From: Sanderia malayensis
Lineage: Eukaryota > Cnidaria > Scyphozoa > Semaeostomeae > Pelagiidae
DNA: 64,000 nucleotides
Direction of reading: 5' to 3'
Assembly: GCA_013076295.1 (NCBI GenBank)
Contig: RQOL01000444.1
Location: 1 to 64,000 of the forward strand
The position numbers were made by a program, and so were the translations under genes. The notes below the pieces were generated by a model. The model searched no databases, had not been told where the DNA came from, and worked only from the letters and a program-made list of their open reading frames with translations. This document shows positions 12,411 to 25,380 of the stretch, piece after piece. How positions within the stretch are numbered: the stretch's first letter is position 1; every line of letters begins with the position of its first letter.

Positions 12411-13887
12411 ATATATATAAAATGCGATCACACGTGACCCGCCGACTCTAAACAATGACCTATTGTTCTTGAACAATCACCATTGTCTTTTGAACAATGA
12501 CGTTCGACCAAACAATGGGATCAAAGGAGCGGGGCTTGATATCATAAAGGCTTTTTTCCTGGGGGTCAATAAGGGTTCAAATTGGTACAAAATGATCGCT
12601 GCATTCTGCGATAAAGTAAAGCATCCGCTAATTTCTAACCCCAGCCGTTCGGGAGTTATGGCCCATTTTGTGTTCCGACTTCTAGAAAGTTCCGAGGACC
12701 GAGTTAATGAGATGCAAAACGAGCAGGGAGAAGCACGTGTTTCTTTAGTTGAACGGGCGGCAAGTTACTCGGGTTTAAACGTGAATACGTGCCGGAAATC
12801 AATTGTAAAGACGTGTCAATTGTTGTCAGGACCTGTGGAGACAATTGGTGGACAATTATTTCAAGGTATTTCCTTTATTTAATTGTTTTTGGTTGAAAAT
12901 AGCACGAGTTTTGTTTTGTTTAACCTCACGTTTTTCTTTCGGCTCGAGGGCCTAACCAAAACACGAAGACAATTTTGATTTTCTCGGGTCGTTCTGGGCC
13001 GATTTTGTCCATTTAAACTTTCGATAACTGTTTATTTACACGAGAACTAAAGTTATCTGGCTTTGTTTTTTTTGTTTTGCTGATTTTCCTCTGTTTTTGG
13101 ACAGTTTTAGCCGAGTTTGGATTTTGCTGGAAAACACGAAATTTTCAAGCAACACGCGTGTGTTTTGCATTTGCGAAAATTAATTTTTAACCTGCCAAAA
13201 CTTTGTTTTTTTCACCCAAATACTTTCGATAAATGTTCGCCAAGCTATTAGCTTCATGTTGATATTTTCGTGGGGTGTGTAGGACAAAAATTGGCCACGT
13301 TAATTTAATTTGAAACTTGGTGAATCGTGTTTGAAATGCTATTTTTTGCAAGGGTTTGATTTCACGGCTATTTTTTATGAAGAAATCATGTCTTGGACTT
13401 CAAAAATTTACAACTAAAATTGCGAAAAGCTTTTCATATGCACCCAAGTACTTTCGATATTTATTTGCCAAGGTATTAGCTTCATGCTGGTGTAATTTTA
13501 GTTCAAATGGACAAATTTTGACCAAGTTAGGGGAATTTTTGTGTTCTTAAAGTTGGCTGATGAATAAATTTTTTCACGGCTTTTGTGTTGTGGCTGCACT
13601 AAATACTCTCTTAAATTCAAAACAACACTGTTAAGAAATGTGAATATATTTATCGGATTCGCTGTTTCCTTATCTACAGTTTGATATATTTTTTATTACA
13701 GATTGAGTTTAAATTTTCCAAGATTGATTTAATTTTTGAAGGCAACTTTTTTTTTTCAAACTTCACACTGAAGCTAGCAACTATCGCAAGCGGCTTTCAG
13801 GGGGGCAGCGTGGGCGCGGGGCGGTCGCTTGGCAGGGGGGAAGATTCGACCTCCCACCTTTACTTTCTTTAGAAATGTGGCGTGTGT
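12411..13887 (+). repeat. Composite unit 5, full-length core B
   Basis: A full-length core aligning end to end with unit 4. The head has the CACGTG and ACAATG motifs and the end has GGGGGCAGCGTGGGCG followed by TTTAGAAATGTGGCG. No open frame is conserved between cores once indels are considered, so a protein-coding role is unlikely. Confidence 0.88.
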
Positions 13888-15270
13888 GTATTGTAGGGGT
13901 ATGTATGGTAGGGGTATGTATTGTAGGTTATGTATTGTAGGGTATGTATTGTAAGGGTATGTATATTGGTAGGGTATGTATTGTAGGGTATGTATTGTAG
14001 GTATGTATTGTATGTTGTAGGGTATGTATTGTAGGGTATGTATTGTAGGTATGTAGTGTAGGGTATGTATTGTAGGGTATGTATTGTAGGGTATGTATTG
14101 TAGGGTATGTATTGTAGGGTATGTATTGTAGGGTATGTATTGTAGGGGTATGTATGTGGGTATGTATTGTAGGGTATGTATTGTAGGGTATGTATTGTAG
14201 GGTATGTATTGTAGGGTATGTATTGTAGGGTATGTATTGTAGGGTATGTATGTGGGTATGTTTGTAGGGTATGTATTGTAGGGTTTTATTGTAGGGTATT
14301 TATTGTAGGGTATGTATTGTAGGGTATGTATTGTAGGGTTTGTATTGTAGGGTATGTATTGTAGGGTATGTATTGTAGGGTATGTATTGTAGGGTTGTAT
14401 TGTAGGGTATGTATTGTAGGGTATGTATTGTAGGGTATGTATGTAGGGTATGTATTGTAGGGTATGTATTGTAGGGTATTTTTGTAGGTATGTATTGTAT
14501 GGTATTATTGTAGGGTATGTATTGTAGGGTATGTTATGTAGGTATGTATTGTAGGGTTGTATTGTAGGGTATGTATGTAGGGTATGTATTGTAGGGTATG
14601 TATTGTAGGTTTGTATTGTAGGGTATGTATTGTAGGGTATGTATTGTAGGGTATATATAGTAGGGTATGTTATGTAGGGCATGTATTGTAGGGTATGTAT
14701 TGTAGGGTATGTATTGTAGGGTATGTATGTATGTATGTATGTATGTATGTATGTATGGTATGTATGTATGTATGGGCATGAGCGGGAGCGAATGCAGCGC
14801 GCGAAGCGCGCCAACCAGATTAAGCTTTGTCTATTTGACGGGCTCCGGGGAGGGAGCGAAGCGACCGAACCCGGCCCATGTTTGTATGTATGTATGTATG
14901 TATGTATGTATGTATGTATGTATGTATGTATGTATGTATGTATGTATGTATGTATGTATGTATGTATGTATGTATGTATGTATGTATGGGCATGAGCATA
15001 AGCGAATGCAGCGCACGAAGTGCGCCAACGACAGGCGAGCGTAGCGAGCTAACCCATTGTATGTAGAGTTGAAAAGGGCATGAGCGTAAGCGAATGCAGC
15101 GCACGAAGTGCGCCAACCACAGGCGAGCGCAGCGAGCTAACCCATTGTACGTGGGGTTGAAAGGGGCATGAGCGGGAGCGAATGCAGCGCGCGAAGCGCG
15201 CCAACCACATTAAGCTTTTGTTGCTTGGGGGGCTCCGGGAAGCGAGCGAAGCGAGTGCCCCCTGCTATCT
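13888..15270 (+). repeat. Unit 5 tail: minisatellite, A', (TATG)n, GC modules, A
   Basis: Minisatellite 13888-14726, A' 14774-14877, (TATG)n 14878-14987, two tandem GC modules 14988-15160, A 15164-15270. The minisatellite's complement has no stop codon in any frame, which produces a spurious 346-codon minus-strand frame that runs through it. Confidence 0.9.
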
Positions 15271-15738
15271 AATATATATATTCTGCGGAGTCACGTGACG
15301 ACGCACTTTCCTTGCCAAAAACAATGGATTCGACCCGAAACAATAGGTCGAACGCCCAAAAACAATGGGCCGAAACGGCGAACCGTGTAATCACAAAAAC
15401 TTTTCTGTTTATGGGTATTTGGCGTTGCGATTTGCATGGAAAGCGCTGTTTACTGAGTAGACAAAAGTAATGGATTTTGTTTTTCGATTTTCTCCCGAAT
15501 TTTTCAGTTATTCCATTAATTATTCTGCTAATTGTGCTATCACGAAAAAACTACAGTTTACGGTGGCGAAAATTCCAAATTCGCGTCGCGAACTCCAAAT
15601 TCGAACAAAGCGTTCGCTGTTCACGTGACGCGTTTCGCTTTTTGCTGCAAGTTGATTGGCTCTTTTTGCCCGACCCACGTGGTAGGCCTAATGTAAACAA
15701 GCCCAAAGTTTTAATCAACAAATTTTGATAAGGGATTA
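15271..15738 (+). repeat. Alternative core, type Y
   Basis: In place of a B core, this A module is followed by a different sequence starting ATTCTGCGGAGTCACGTGAC, with ACAATGG motifs near its head and GTAAACAAG near its end. Related copies lie at 39682-40340 (plus) and 56441-57205 (inverted), with fragments at 54965-55157 and 55341-55600. It shares the head design of B (CACGTG then ACAATGG) but not its body. No gene is seen. Confidence 0.8.
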
Positions 15739-16154
15739 TCAGGCGAGCGTAGCGAGCTAACCCATTGTAAGTGGGGTTGAAAGGGGCATGAGCGTTAGCG
15801 AATGCAGCGCACGAAGTGCGCCAACAACAGGCGAGCGCAGCGAGCTAACCCATTGTACGTGGGGTTCAAAGAGGCATGAGCGTCAGCGAATGCAGCGCAC
15901 GAAGTGCGCCAACCACAGGTGAGCGCAGCGAGCTAACCTATTGTACGTGGGGTTCAAAGAGGCATGAGCGTTAGCGAATGCAGCGCACGAAGTGCGCCAA
16001 CCACAGGCGAGCGCAGCGAGCTAACCTATTGTACGTGGGGTTCAAAGAGGCCTGAGCATAGCGAATGCAGCGCACGAAGTGCGCCAACCACATTAAGTTT
16101 TTTCCACTTGCCCCCCTCCGGGAAGCGAGCGAACGCGAGCGCCCCCGGCTAGTC
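15739..16154 (+). repeat. Tandem array of 88-bp GC modules
   Basis: The hairpin motif GCGCACGAAGTGCGC recurs at about 15807, 15895, 15983 and 16070, a period of 87-88 bp. Each repeat carries GGCGAGCGCAGCGAGCTAAC and GTACGTGGGGTT. The last repeat grades into a normal A module ending GGCTAGTCT at 16154. A longer 114-bp version of this monomer is found inverted at 56014-56440. Confidence 0.88.
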
Positions 16155-17617
16155 TATATATACTATTCTACGATCACACGTGACCCGCCGACTGTGAACA
16201 ATGCCCATTGTCTTTTGAACAATCGACCTTCGACCAAACAATGGGATCAAAGGAATTTCGTTGTGATCAAAAAGGCTTTTTTCCTGGGGGTCAATAAGGG
16301 TGGAAATGGGTAAAGAAATGATTGCTGCATTGCTCTGATCACAGTAAAGCTTTCCGCTAATTTCTAACCCCAGCGGTTCGGGAGTTATGGCCCATTTTGT
16401 GTTCCGACCTTCTAGAAAGTTCCGAGGAGGGAGTTAATGAGATGCAAAACCAGCAGGGAGAAGCACGTGTTTTTTTAGTTGAACGGGCGGCAAGTTGCTC
16501 GGGTTTAAACGTGAACACGTGCCGGAAATCAATTGTAAAGACGTGTCAATTGTTGTCAAGACCTGTGGAGACAATTGGTGAACAATTATTTCAAGGTATT
16601 TCTTTTATTTGATTGTTTTTGGCTGAAATTAGCACGAGTTTTGTTTTGTTTAACCTCACGTTTTTTATTCGGCTCGAGGGCCTAACCAAAACACGAAGAC
16701 AATTTTGATTTTCTCGGGTCGTTCTGGGCCGATTTTCTCCATTTAAACTTTCGATAACTGTTTATTTACACAAGAACTAAAGTTATATGGCTTTGTTTTT
16801 TTTGTTTTCTTGATTTTCCTCTGTTTTTGGACAGTTTTAGCCGAGTTTGGATTTTGCTGAAAAACACGAAATTTTCAAGCAACACGCGTGTGTTTTGCAT
16901 TTGAGATAATTAATTTTTAACCTGCCAAAACTTTGTTTTTTTCACCCAAATACTTTCGATCAATGTTCGCCAAGCTATTAGCTTCATGTTGATATTTTCG
17001 TGGGGTGTGTAGGACAAAAATTGGCCCCGTTAATTTAATTTGAAAGTTGGTGTATCGTGTTTTAAATGCTATTTTTTTCACGGATTTGATTTCAGGGCTA
17101 TTTTTGATCAACAAAATCATGTCTTGGACATCAAAAATGTGCAACTAAAATTGTGAAAAGCATTTCAAATGCACCCAAGTACTTTCGATACTTATTCGCC
17201 AAGGTATCAGTTCCCTGTTGGTGTAATTTGAGTTAAAATGGACAAATTTTGACCAAGTTAGGGGAAATTTTGTGTTTTTAAAGTTGGCTGATGAATAAAT
17301 TTTTTCACCACTTTTGTGTTGGGCTGCACTAAATACTCTCTTAAAATTCACAACAACACTGTTAAGAAATGTGAATATATTTATCGGATTCGCTGTTTTC
17401 TTAGCTACAGTTTGATATACTTTTTATTAGAGATTGAGTTTAAATTTTCCAGGATTGATTAAATTTTTGAAGGCAACTTTTTTCTTCAAACTTCACACTG
17501 AAGCTATCAACTTTTGGAAGCGGCTTTCAGGGGGGCAGCGTGGGCGCCGGGCGGTCGCATGGCAGGGAAGAAAATTCGACCTCCCACCTTTACTTTCTTT
17601 AGAAATGTGGCGTCGTG
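16155..17617 (+). repeat. Composite unit 6, full-length core B
   Basis: A full-length core, close to units 5 and 7, with its head at 16155 and terminal G-rich segment at about 17525-17610. I see no coding sequence. Confidence 0.88.
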
Positions 17618-19988
17618 TGTATTGTAGGGTATGTATGGTAGGGTATGTATTGTAGGGTATGTATTTTAGGGTTTGTATTGTAGGGTATGTTATGTAGGGT
17701 ATGTATTGTAGGGTATGTATTGTAAGGTATGTATAGGTATGTATCATAGGGTATGTATCGTAGGGTATGTATTGTAAGGTATGTATTGTAGGGTATGTAT
17801 TGTAGGGTTTGTATTGCCAGGTATGTATTGTATGGTATGTATTGTAGGGTATGTATTGTAGGGTATGTATTGTAGGGTATGTATTGTAGGGTATGTATTG
17901 TAGGGTATGTTTTGTAGGGTATGTATTGTAAGTTATGTATGGTAGGGTATGTATTGTAAGGTATGTATTGTAAGGTATGTATGTAGGGTATGTATCGTAG
18001 GGTATGTATGTAAGGGTATGTATTGTAGGTATGTATTGTAGGGTATGTATCGTAAGGTATGTATCGTATAGGTATGTTTTATAGTATGTATTGTATGGTA
18101 TGTATTGTAGGGTATGTATTGTAGGGTATGATTGTAGGGTATGTATTGTAAGGTATGTATTGTAGGGTATGTATTGTAAGGTTTATGTATTGTAGGTATG
18201 TATTGTAGGGTATGTATTGTAAGGTATGTTATGGTAGGTATGTATTTAGGGTATGTATTGGTAAGATATGTATTGTAAGGTATGTATTGTAGGGTATGTA
18301 TTGTAAGGTATGTATTGTAGGGTATGTATTGTAAGGTATGTATTATAGGGTTGTATTGTAGGGTATGTATTGTAGGGTATGTATTGTAGGGTATGTATGT
18401 AGGTATGTATTGTAAGGTATGTATTGTAGGGTATTGTATTGTAAGGTATGTTATGGTAGGGTATGTATGTAGGTATGTATTGTAGGTATGTTTGTAGGTA
18501 TGTATTGTATGTATGAGGGTATTATTGTAGTATGTATTGTAGGGTATGTATTGTAGGGTATGTATTGTTAGTAGGGTATGTATTGTAGGGTATGTATTGT
18601 AAGGTATGTATGAGGGTATGTATGTAGGGTATGTATTGTAGGTATGTATTGTAGGGTATGTATTGTAGGGTATGTATGTAGGTATGTAGGTATGTATTGT
18701 AAGGTAGTATTGTATTGTATTAGGGTATGTATTGTAGGGTTGTATTGTAGGGTATGTATTGTAGGGTATGTATTGTAGGGTATGTAGGTTTATGTAGGTA
18801 TGTATTGTAGGTATGTATTGTAGGGTATGTATTGTAGGGTATGTATTGTAGGGTATGTATTGTAAGGTATGTATTGTAAGGTATGTATGTAGGGTATGTA
18901 TGTATAGGGTATGTATTGTAAGGTATGTAAGGTATGTATGTAGGGTATGTATTGTAGGGTATGTATTGTAGGTATGTATTGTAGGGTATGTATTGTAGGG
19001 TATTGTATTGTAGGGTATTGTATTGTATGATATGTATTGTAGGGTATGTATTGGTAGGGTATGTATTGTTAAGGTATGTATTGTAGGGTATGTATTGTAA
19101 GGTATGTATTATAGGGTATGTATTGTAGGGTATGTATTGTAGGGTATTTTGTGGTATGTTTAGGGTATGTATTGTTTGTATTGTAGGGTATGTATTGTAA
19201 GGTAGTATTATAGGTATGAATTGTAGGGTATGTATTGTAGGGTATGTATTGTAGGGTATGTTTGTGGTATGTATTGTAGGTATGTATTTAGGGTTTTATT
19301 GTAAGGTATGTTGGTAGGGTATGTATTGTAGGTATGTATGTATTTTTTAGGGTATGTATTGTAAGGTATGTATTGTAGGGTATGTATTGTAGGGTATGTA
19401 TTATAGGGTATGTTTGTGGTATGTATTGTAAGGTTGTTTAGGTATGTATCGTAGGGTATGTATTGTAAGGTATGTATTGTAGGGTATGTATGTATTGTGG
19501 GTATGTATTGTATGGTATGTATTGTAGGGTATGTATTGTAGGTATGTATTGTAGGTATGTATTGTAGGTATGTATTGTATATGTATTCTTGGGTATGTAT
19601 TGTAGGGTATGTATCGTAGGGTATGTATCGTAGGGTATGTATGTATGTATGTATGTATGTATGTATTTATGTATGGGCATGAGCGGCAGCGAATGCAGCG
19701 CGCGAAGCGCGCCAACTAGATTAAGCTGTGTTTACTTGACAGGCTCCGGGGAGGGAGCGAAGCGACCGAACCCGGCTCATGTAGGTATGTATGTATGTAT
19801 GTATGTATGTATGTATGTAGGTATGTAGGTATGTAGGTATGTATGTATGTAGGTATGTATGTATGTATGTATGTATGTATGGGCATGAGCGGAAGCGAAT
19901 GGAGCGCGCGAAGCGCGCCAACCACATTAAACTTTTGTTGCTTGGGGGGCTCCGGGAAGCGAGCGTAGCGAGTGCCCCCGGCTAGTCT
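17618..19988 (+). repeat. Unit 6 tail: longest minisatellite, A', (TATG)n, A
   Basis: The minisatellite at 17618-19636, about 2.0 kb, is the longest here and the most irregular, with many 10-, 12-, 13- and 15-bp monomers. A' lies at 19675-19780, (TATG)n with TAGG interruptions at 19780-19880, and A at 19881-19988. Confidence 0.9.
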
Positions 19989-21472
19989 TTATATACTATT
20001 CTACGGTCACACGTGACCCCAACCCGCCAAACAATGCTCCATTGTCCCTTGAACAATCGACGTTTGACCGAACAATGGGATCCTTCGACCGAACAATGGG
20101 ATCAAAGCAGCGGGCTTGATATCATAAAGGCTTTTTTTTGGGGTGCGAATAAGGGTGCAAATTGGTACAGAAATGATCGCTGTATTGTGCTGATCAAAGT
20201 AAAGTATTTGGCTAATTTCTACTCCAAGCGGTTCGGGAGTTATGGCCATTTTGTGTTCCGACCTTCTAGAAAGTTCCGAGGACCGAGTTAATGAGATGCA
20301 AAACGAGCAGGAGAAGCACGTGTTTTTTTAGTTGAACGGGCGGCAAGTTGCTCGGGTTTAAACGTGAAAACGTGCCGGAAATCAATTGTAAAGACATGTC
20401 AATTGTTCTCAGGACCTGTGGAGACAATGTGTGGACAATTATTTCAAGGTATTTCCTTTATTTCATTGTTTTTGGCTGAAAATAGCACGAGTTTTGTTTT
20501 GTTTAACCTCACGTTTCTCTTTCGGCTCAAGGGCCTAACCAAAACACGAAGACAATTTTGATTTTCTCGGGTCGTTCTGGGCCGATTTCCTCCATTTAAA
20601 CTTTCGATAGCTGTTTATTTACACCAGAACTAAAGTTATATGGCTTTGTTTTTTTTGTTTTGTTGATTTTCCTCTGTTTTTGGACACTTTTAGCCGAGAT
20701 TGGGTTTTGCTGGAAAACACGAAATTTTCAAGCAACACTCGTGGGTTGTGCATTTGCGAAAAATAAATTTTAACCTGCCAAAACTTTGTTTTTTTCACCC
20801 AAATACTTTCGATAAATGTTCGCCAAGCTATTAGCTTCATGTTGATATTTTCGTGGGTTGTGTAGGACAAAAATTGGTCATGCTAATTGAATTTGAAAGT
20901 TGGTGAATCGTGTTTCAATTGCTATTTTTTGCAGGGTTTTGATTTCACGGCTATTTTTCATCAACAAAATCATGTCTTGCACTTCAAAAATGTACAACTA
21001 AAATTGCGAAAAGCATTCCAAATGCACCCAATTACTTTCGATACTTATTCGCCAAGGTATCAGCTTCCTGCTGGTGTAATTTGAGCTAAAATGGACAAAG
21101 TTTGACCAAGTTAGGGGAATTTTTGTGTTTTTAAAGTTGGCTGATGAATAAATTTTTTCACGGCTTTGTTGTTGGGCTCCACTAAATACTCCCTTTAATT
21201 TCAAAACAACACTGTTAAGAAATGTGAATATTTTTATCTGATTCGCTGTTTCCTTAGCTACAGTTTGATATATTTTTTATTACAGATTGAGTTTAAATTT
21301 TCCAGGATTGATTAAATTTTTGAAGGCAACTTTTTTCTTCAAACTTCACACTGAAGCTATCAACTTTCGGAAGCGGCATTCAGGGGGGCAGCGTGGGCGC
21401 CGGGCGGTCGCGTGGCAGGGGGGAAGATTCGACCTCCCACCTTTACTTTCTTTAGAAATGTGGCGTAGTGTG
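19989..21472 (+). repeat. Composite unit 7, full-length core B
   Basis: A full-length core. Its head has a local duplication of the CGACCGAACAATGGGATC motif near 20070-20105, which doubles one of the ACAATGG sites. Confidence 0.88.
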
Positions 21473-22115
21473 TATTGTAGGGTATGTATGTAGGGTATGT
21501 ATGGTAGGGTATGTATTGTAGGGTATGTATTGTAGGGTATGTTATGTAGGGTATGTATTGTAGGGTATCTATTGTAAGGTATGTATTGTAAGGTATGTAT
21601 CGTAGGTATTTATCGTAGGGTATGTATTGTAAGGTATGTATTGTAAGGTATGTATTGTAAGGTATGTATTGTAGGGTATGTATTGTAGGTATGTATTGTA
21701 GGGTATGTATGTAAGTATGTATTGTAGGGTATGTATTGTAAGGTATGTATCGTAGGGTATGTATCGTAGGGTATGTATCGTAAGGTATGTATTGTAAGGT
21801 ATGTATTGTAAGGTATGTATTGTAGGGTATGTATTGTAGGGTATGTATCGTAGGGTATGTATCGTAAGGTATGTATTGTAAGGTATGTATTGTAAGGTAT
21901 GTATTGTAGGGTATGTATCGTAGGGTATGTATCGTAAGGTATGTATTGTAAGGTATGTATTGTAAGGTATGTATTGTAGGGTATGTATTGTAGGGTTTGT
22001 ATTGTAGGGTATGTATTGTAAGGTATGTATTGTAGGGTATGTATGGTATATGACGGGCTCCGGGGAGGGAGCAAAGCGACCGAACCCTGCTCATGTATGT
22101 ATGTATGTATGTATG

Positions 22116-22149
<34 letters not shown>

Positions 22150-22260
22150 TGTATGTATGTAGGGTATGTATGTAGGGTATGTATGTAGGGTATGTATATT
22201 ATGTATAGTATTTATATATAGTATATAGGGTATGTATTTATGTATATATTAATGTATAGT
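21473..22260 (+). repeat. Unit 7 tail and end of the array
   Basis: The minisatellite at 21473-22049 contains multi-monomer blocks repeated in register (the CGTAGGG-CGTAAGG pattern recurs three times between 21750 and 21960). It is followed by only the right half of an A' module (22051-22094), a short (TATG)n tract, and degenerate TATGTA sequence that fades into unique DNA by about 22260. This is the right edge of the array. Confidence 0.88.
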
Positions 22261-24270
22261 ATCTATAGTAAGTATGTTCATGTTAATATGTAATGCATCT
22301 ATTTCTAACTTTTGTAATTCTTCAAAAAAGACCACTGCAAAGCAGACACTCTCCTTTTTTGTGAACAAATGATCTTCATATGAACCTTAAGAATTCTTTA
22401 GCATGAACTCACCTGATTATAATAATATTCACAAGGATGACGATACACAACAAGCATTCAATTCATGTTTGGGCACCTGAAACAAGAAGTCATCATATAA
22501 TGTACTTTATAGCATGTTGGCTCATCTCAGTTCTTTTCATCTGGCTTTTAGTCTATGAATGTAAGTAATTTATTTTAACTCCAAATCATTAATTACCTGC
22601 ACCCGATGTATTCATTTTGCCAAACAATAAGTATGATTACCTACTTTCCTTTGGACAACCTTCCATGCCTACTGTCATTGTTGGCTTTCCTGTCAAAAAG
22701 CATGTTTGCAGCATATAACACCTGACACAAAATCGAGGTTGTTAATTACAATTAAATAACTTCATGTAATTATTACATGATATTTTATTGCAATGATCTC
22801 CAAGGAATACTCACATACCTTCAAGAACTTCTCCAGCGCTAGGAACAAGAAGGCCATTTCATTCCCTTCCTTCCCCATGCATCCTGTTGTTGTGTTTAAC
22901 TGCACATGTTAAATCCATGACCATCATATTACGTTATAATAATATGCACAGCTCGATGGTAAGAAATTATTCATTTGTAGTTATTATGTATAAAGTTCGC
23001 CATTTCATTCATTTTTTATGTGCACAACTTAACTTCTCTTCCATGACTTCGCACATGAAATCAAGCAAAGCAACGACAACAACAATCATAAGCAAGCAAC
23101 AACGAGGCAATGCGCCGAATAGAGGCTACAATGCATTCAAATTGGCGCGAATTCAAAATAGCAATTGCGTCTTCACTATGTTCATATAGCAAATGTAAAT
23201 TTTTTTGTTCAATGTATGACTTTGCAATATATTGCAAAATAATTGATTGAAATATATATATATATATTTACGAAAAAAGATAGCTGGAAGAATTCTAACT
23301 TATTGGTAAGTTCAATCTTCAATTTCATTTCATTCAACAACAATTATTACTATTTATCTATTAATATAATACTATTGTATACTATGTGGCAAAGTTAGCT
23401 AGCATACATCTATAATAATATGAAATAAATATAAATACAGTAGTGCAATAAATTATCTGAACGATATAAATTGCTCTCCATGACACTGAGATGAATAACA
23501 ACTATAACAATGTCTTCTTTCAAGCAACTTTGTATTTCAATTCATGGCATTCCTTTGCTTTTTTCAGTGTGTAATCACGTACTCAGTAACTGTCCAGCCA
23601 ATTGTATTGCTGACAAAGTAAAGTTTTCTCATAAAGTAAGTATTTCACTGCTTTACTTCAGCATTACATGTTATTCCATTTTCTTCACTCAATGGAGATG
23701 ATAACAAACCAGGTTACGTGTTACAGCTTCATTATTATTATTGGCAGCTTTCCTTTTTTGCAACATAATCAATTTATGCAAAGCATTTATTCTTCTTTTG
23801 CAAATACAGGGACTCAAACTAAATTATTGGTCAAAATATTTGGTAAGTGTGACAAAAATTTTTAATATACATAACCTAATTTAATTGATGCTTATAGGCC
23901 GTACCCTATTATGTACACTCATATCCTAAATTTTAAACTTACCTATTACTTTGTCTCACTTTGTAAATTATTACCACTGTTTTCCGTTTAGTTGTTAAAG
24001 AACACAATAAAAGAGAGTGATGTAGGTGATAACATGAAGTGCTTCAATTGTTTCACTTGCAAACATTAAAATATCCAATACGTTATTTCGATACCAAACA
24101 TTCCTTGCAACATTTTTTAAAATTATTTATTTCATCTTGCAGCTCACCACTAAAAACAACTTTATCAAGTGAATCAAAAAATCAATCTTGCTTCCAATTT
24201 CAATACTTTCACTAAATTACGCTTGCATACATAACATATTTTTATTCTCTTTTAAAACACATCTTCCAAA
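22261..24270 (+). other. AT-rich unique stretch, no gene recognised
   Basis: About 2 kb of AT-rich DNA with short open frames only and no recognisable protein signature. It may include the 5' terminal and promoter region of the Helitron whose first coding exon starts at 24271. I could not identify a Helitron 5' end. Confidence 0.6.
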
Positions 24271-24615
24271 ATGCCAAGAAAAGCCAAAAAGGGCATTACC
24301 GGCACCAGTCGTCGTAACCAAATGCGGGATGCAGCTCGCCGCCGTCGTGAGAATAACCAACAGCCTCATCCTGCTGATTTACCAACTGATAATATGGTAC
24401 AGGGAGCAGTGAATGATCTTCACCAGTTGCAGCAAGAATACCCTCAGCAACCAGCCCCAGAATATCAACCACTCCCACTTCATTATCCACAGATGCAGGC
24501 ATTGTATATGCCATGGCAACTACCTGCGATGCTTCCCCACTACGGACTTATGGCAGTTCCACAACCAATAAACAATGGCTTACAATATCCTGCAGCACTG
24601 GCCCCTCAACTTCAG
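24271..24615 (+). CDS. Helitron exon 1, basic and Gln/Pro-rich N-terminus
   Basis: The exon encodes 115 residues from ATG to a phase-0 donor (CTTCAG|GTACAC). It opens with a strongly basic segment (MPRKAKKGITGTSRRNQMRD, then an RRRR run), suggesting nuclear localisation or DNA binding. It continues Gln/Pro/Met-rich without a recognisable fold. The ATG is the first in frame after stops. An upstream noncoding exon is possible. Confidence 0.75.
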
Positions 24616-24753
24616 GTACACAACCCAATAATTTGTACTGAACTTTCAAAATAGATAACTCTATATTATACAACTATTTCAAATTAACAACTATCAAAAT
24701 AAAACCAGTTATTATATCAAGCAAATTGTCAATACTTTTTCAATTCTCTGCAG

Positions 24754-24876
24754 GTACCGCCGATCATTATGCAATTGCAACCACCCCTTCTGAATCGTAA
24801 TCATGCAGGTGAAGCTGCAATACAAACGGCAGATGTGGAAATGCTTAATGTAAATCAAGCTCAAAATGACAATGAG
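24754..24876 (+). CDS. Helitron exon 2
   Basis: A 41-codon exon in phase 0-0, with acceptor CTCTGCAG and donor AATGAG|GTAAAA. It encodes a Gln/Asn-rich linker beginning VPPIIMQLQPP. It has exactly the same length and phase as exon 3 and a similar start, which suggests exon duplication. Confidence 0.7.
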
Positions 24877-25087
24877 GTAAAATAAATTCTTTACACAAGC
24901 TAACTACAGCTAGGCAAATCCATTTTCCATAACCCAAATGCCTCATGCAATCTGACTATTTTCCACATGTATTATAACTTTCCATATGTATTTATATCAA
25001 TTTGCATAATCACACAGTAATGAAATTAAAATTTCCAATAACTAATAACTTAATATCAATAATTTCATTTCATTTTCATTTCAACAG

Positions 25088-25210
25088 ATACGGCCAATGC
25101 AGATGCAACCCGAAACACATACTGAACATGAAAATAATGAAATTGAAAGGCCGGCACAACCTGATGAAATCAACGTGGAACAACACATTCCAATTCCACA
25201 TGATAATCAG
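25088..25210 (+). CDS. Helitron exon 3
   Basis: A 41-codon exon in phase 0-0, with acceptor TTTCAACAG and donor AATCAG|GTAAAA. It encodes IRPMQMQPETHTEHENN and a further acidic, Gln-rich linker. See exon 2 for the likely duplication. Confidence 0.7.
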
Positions 25211-25380
25211 GTAAAATAGACTACCATCACAATTGCCATGAAATACACCTGTCATTCTCCACAGGAACATGTCAGGAAATTATTTTGCTCTCTAAATGGA
25301 CATATCTTCACAAGTCTCAGTTTTATGCATTTCAAAACACATGATTGAATTATATTAACTTAGATTACATTGCATTTCAG

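Noticed and set aside
13774..14814. Long minus-strand open frames (346, 244 and 194 codons) over the minisatellites
   Set aside because: The 14-bp monomer has no stop on the minus strand in any frame, so length carries no coding evidence; the predicted peptide is a pure 14-residue repeat that follows the DNA period.
15739..16154. CRISPR-like array of regularly spaced repeats
   Set aside because: The repeats are contiguous modules with near-identical intervening sequence and no unique spacers, in a eukaryotic context without cas genes.
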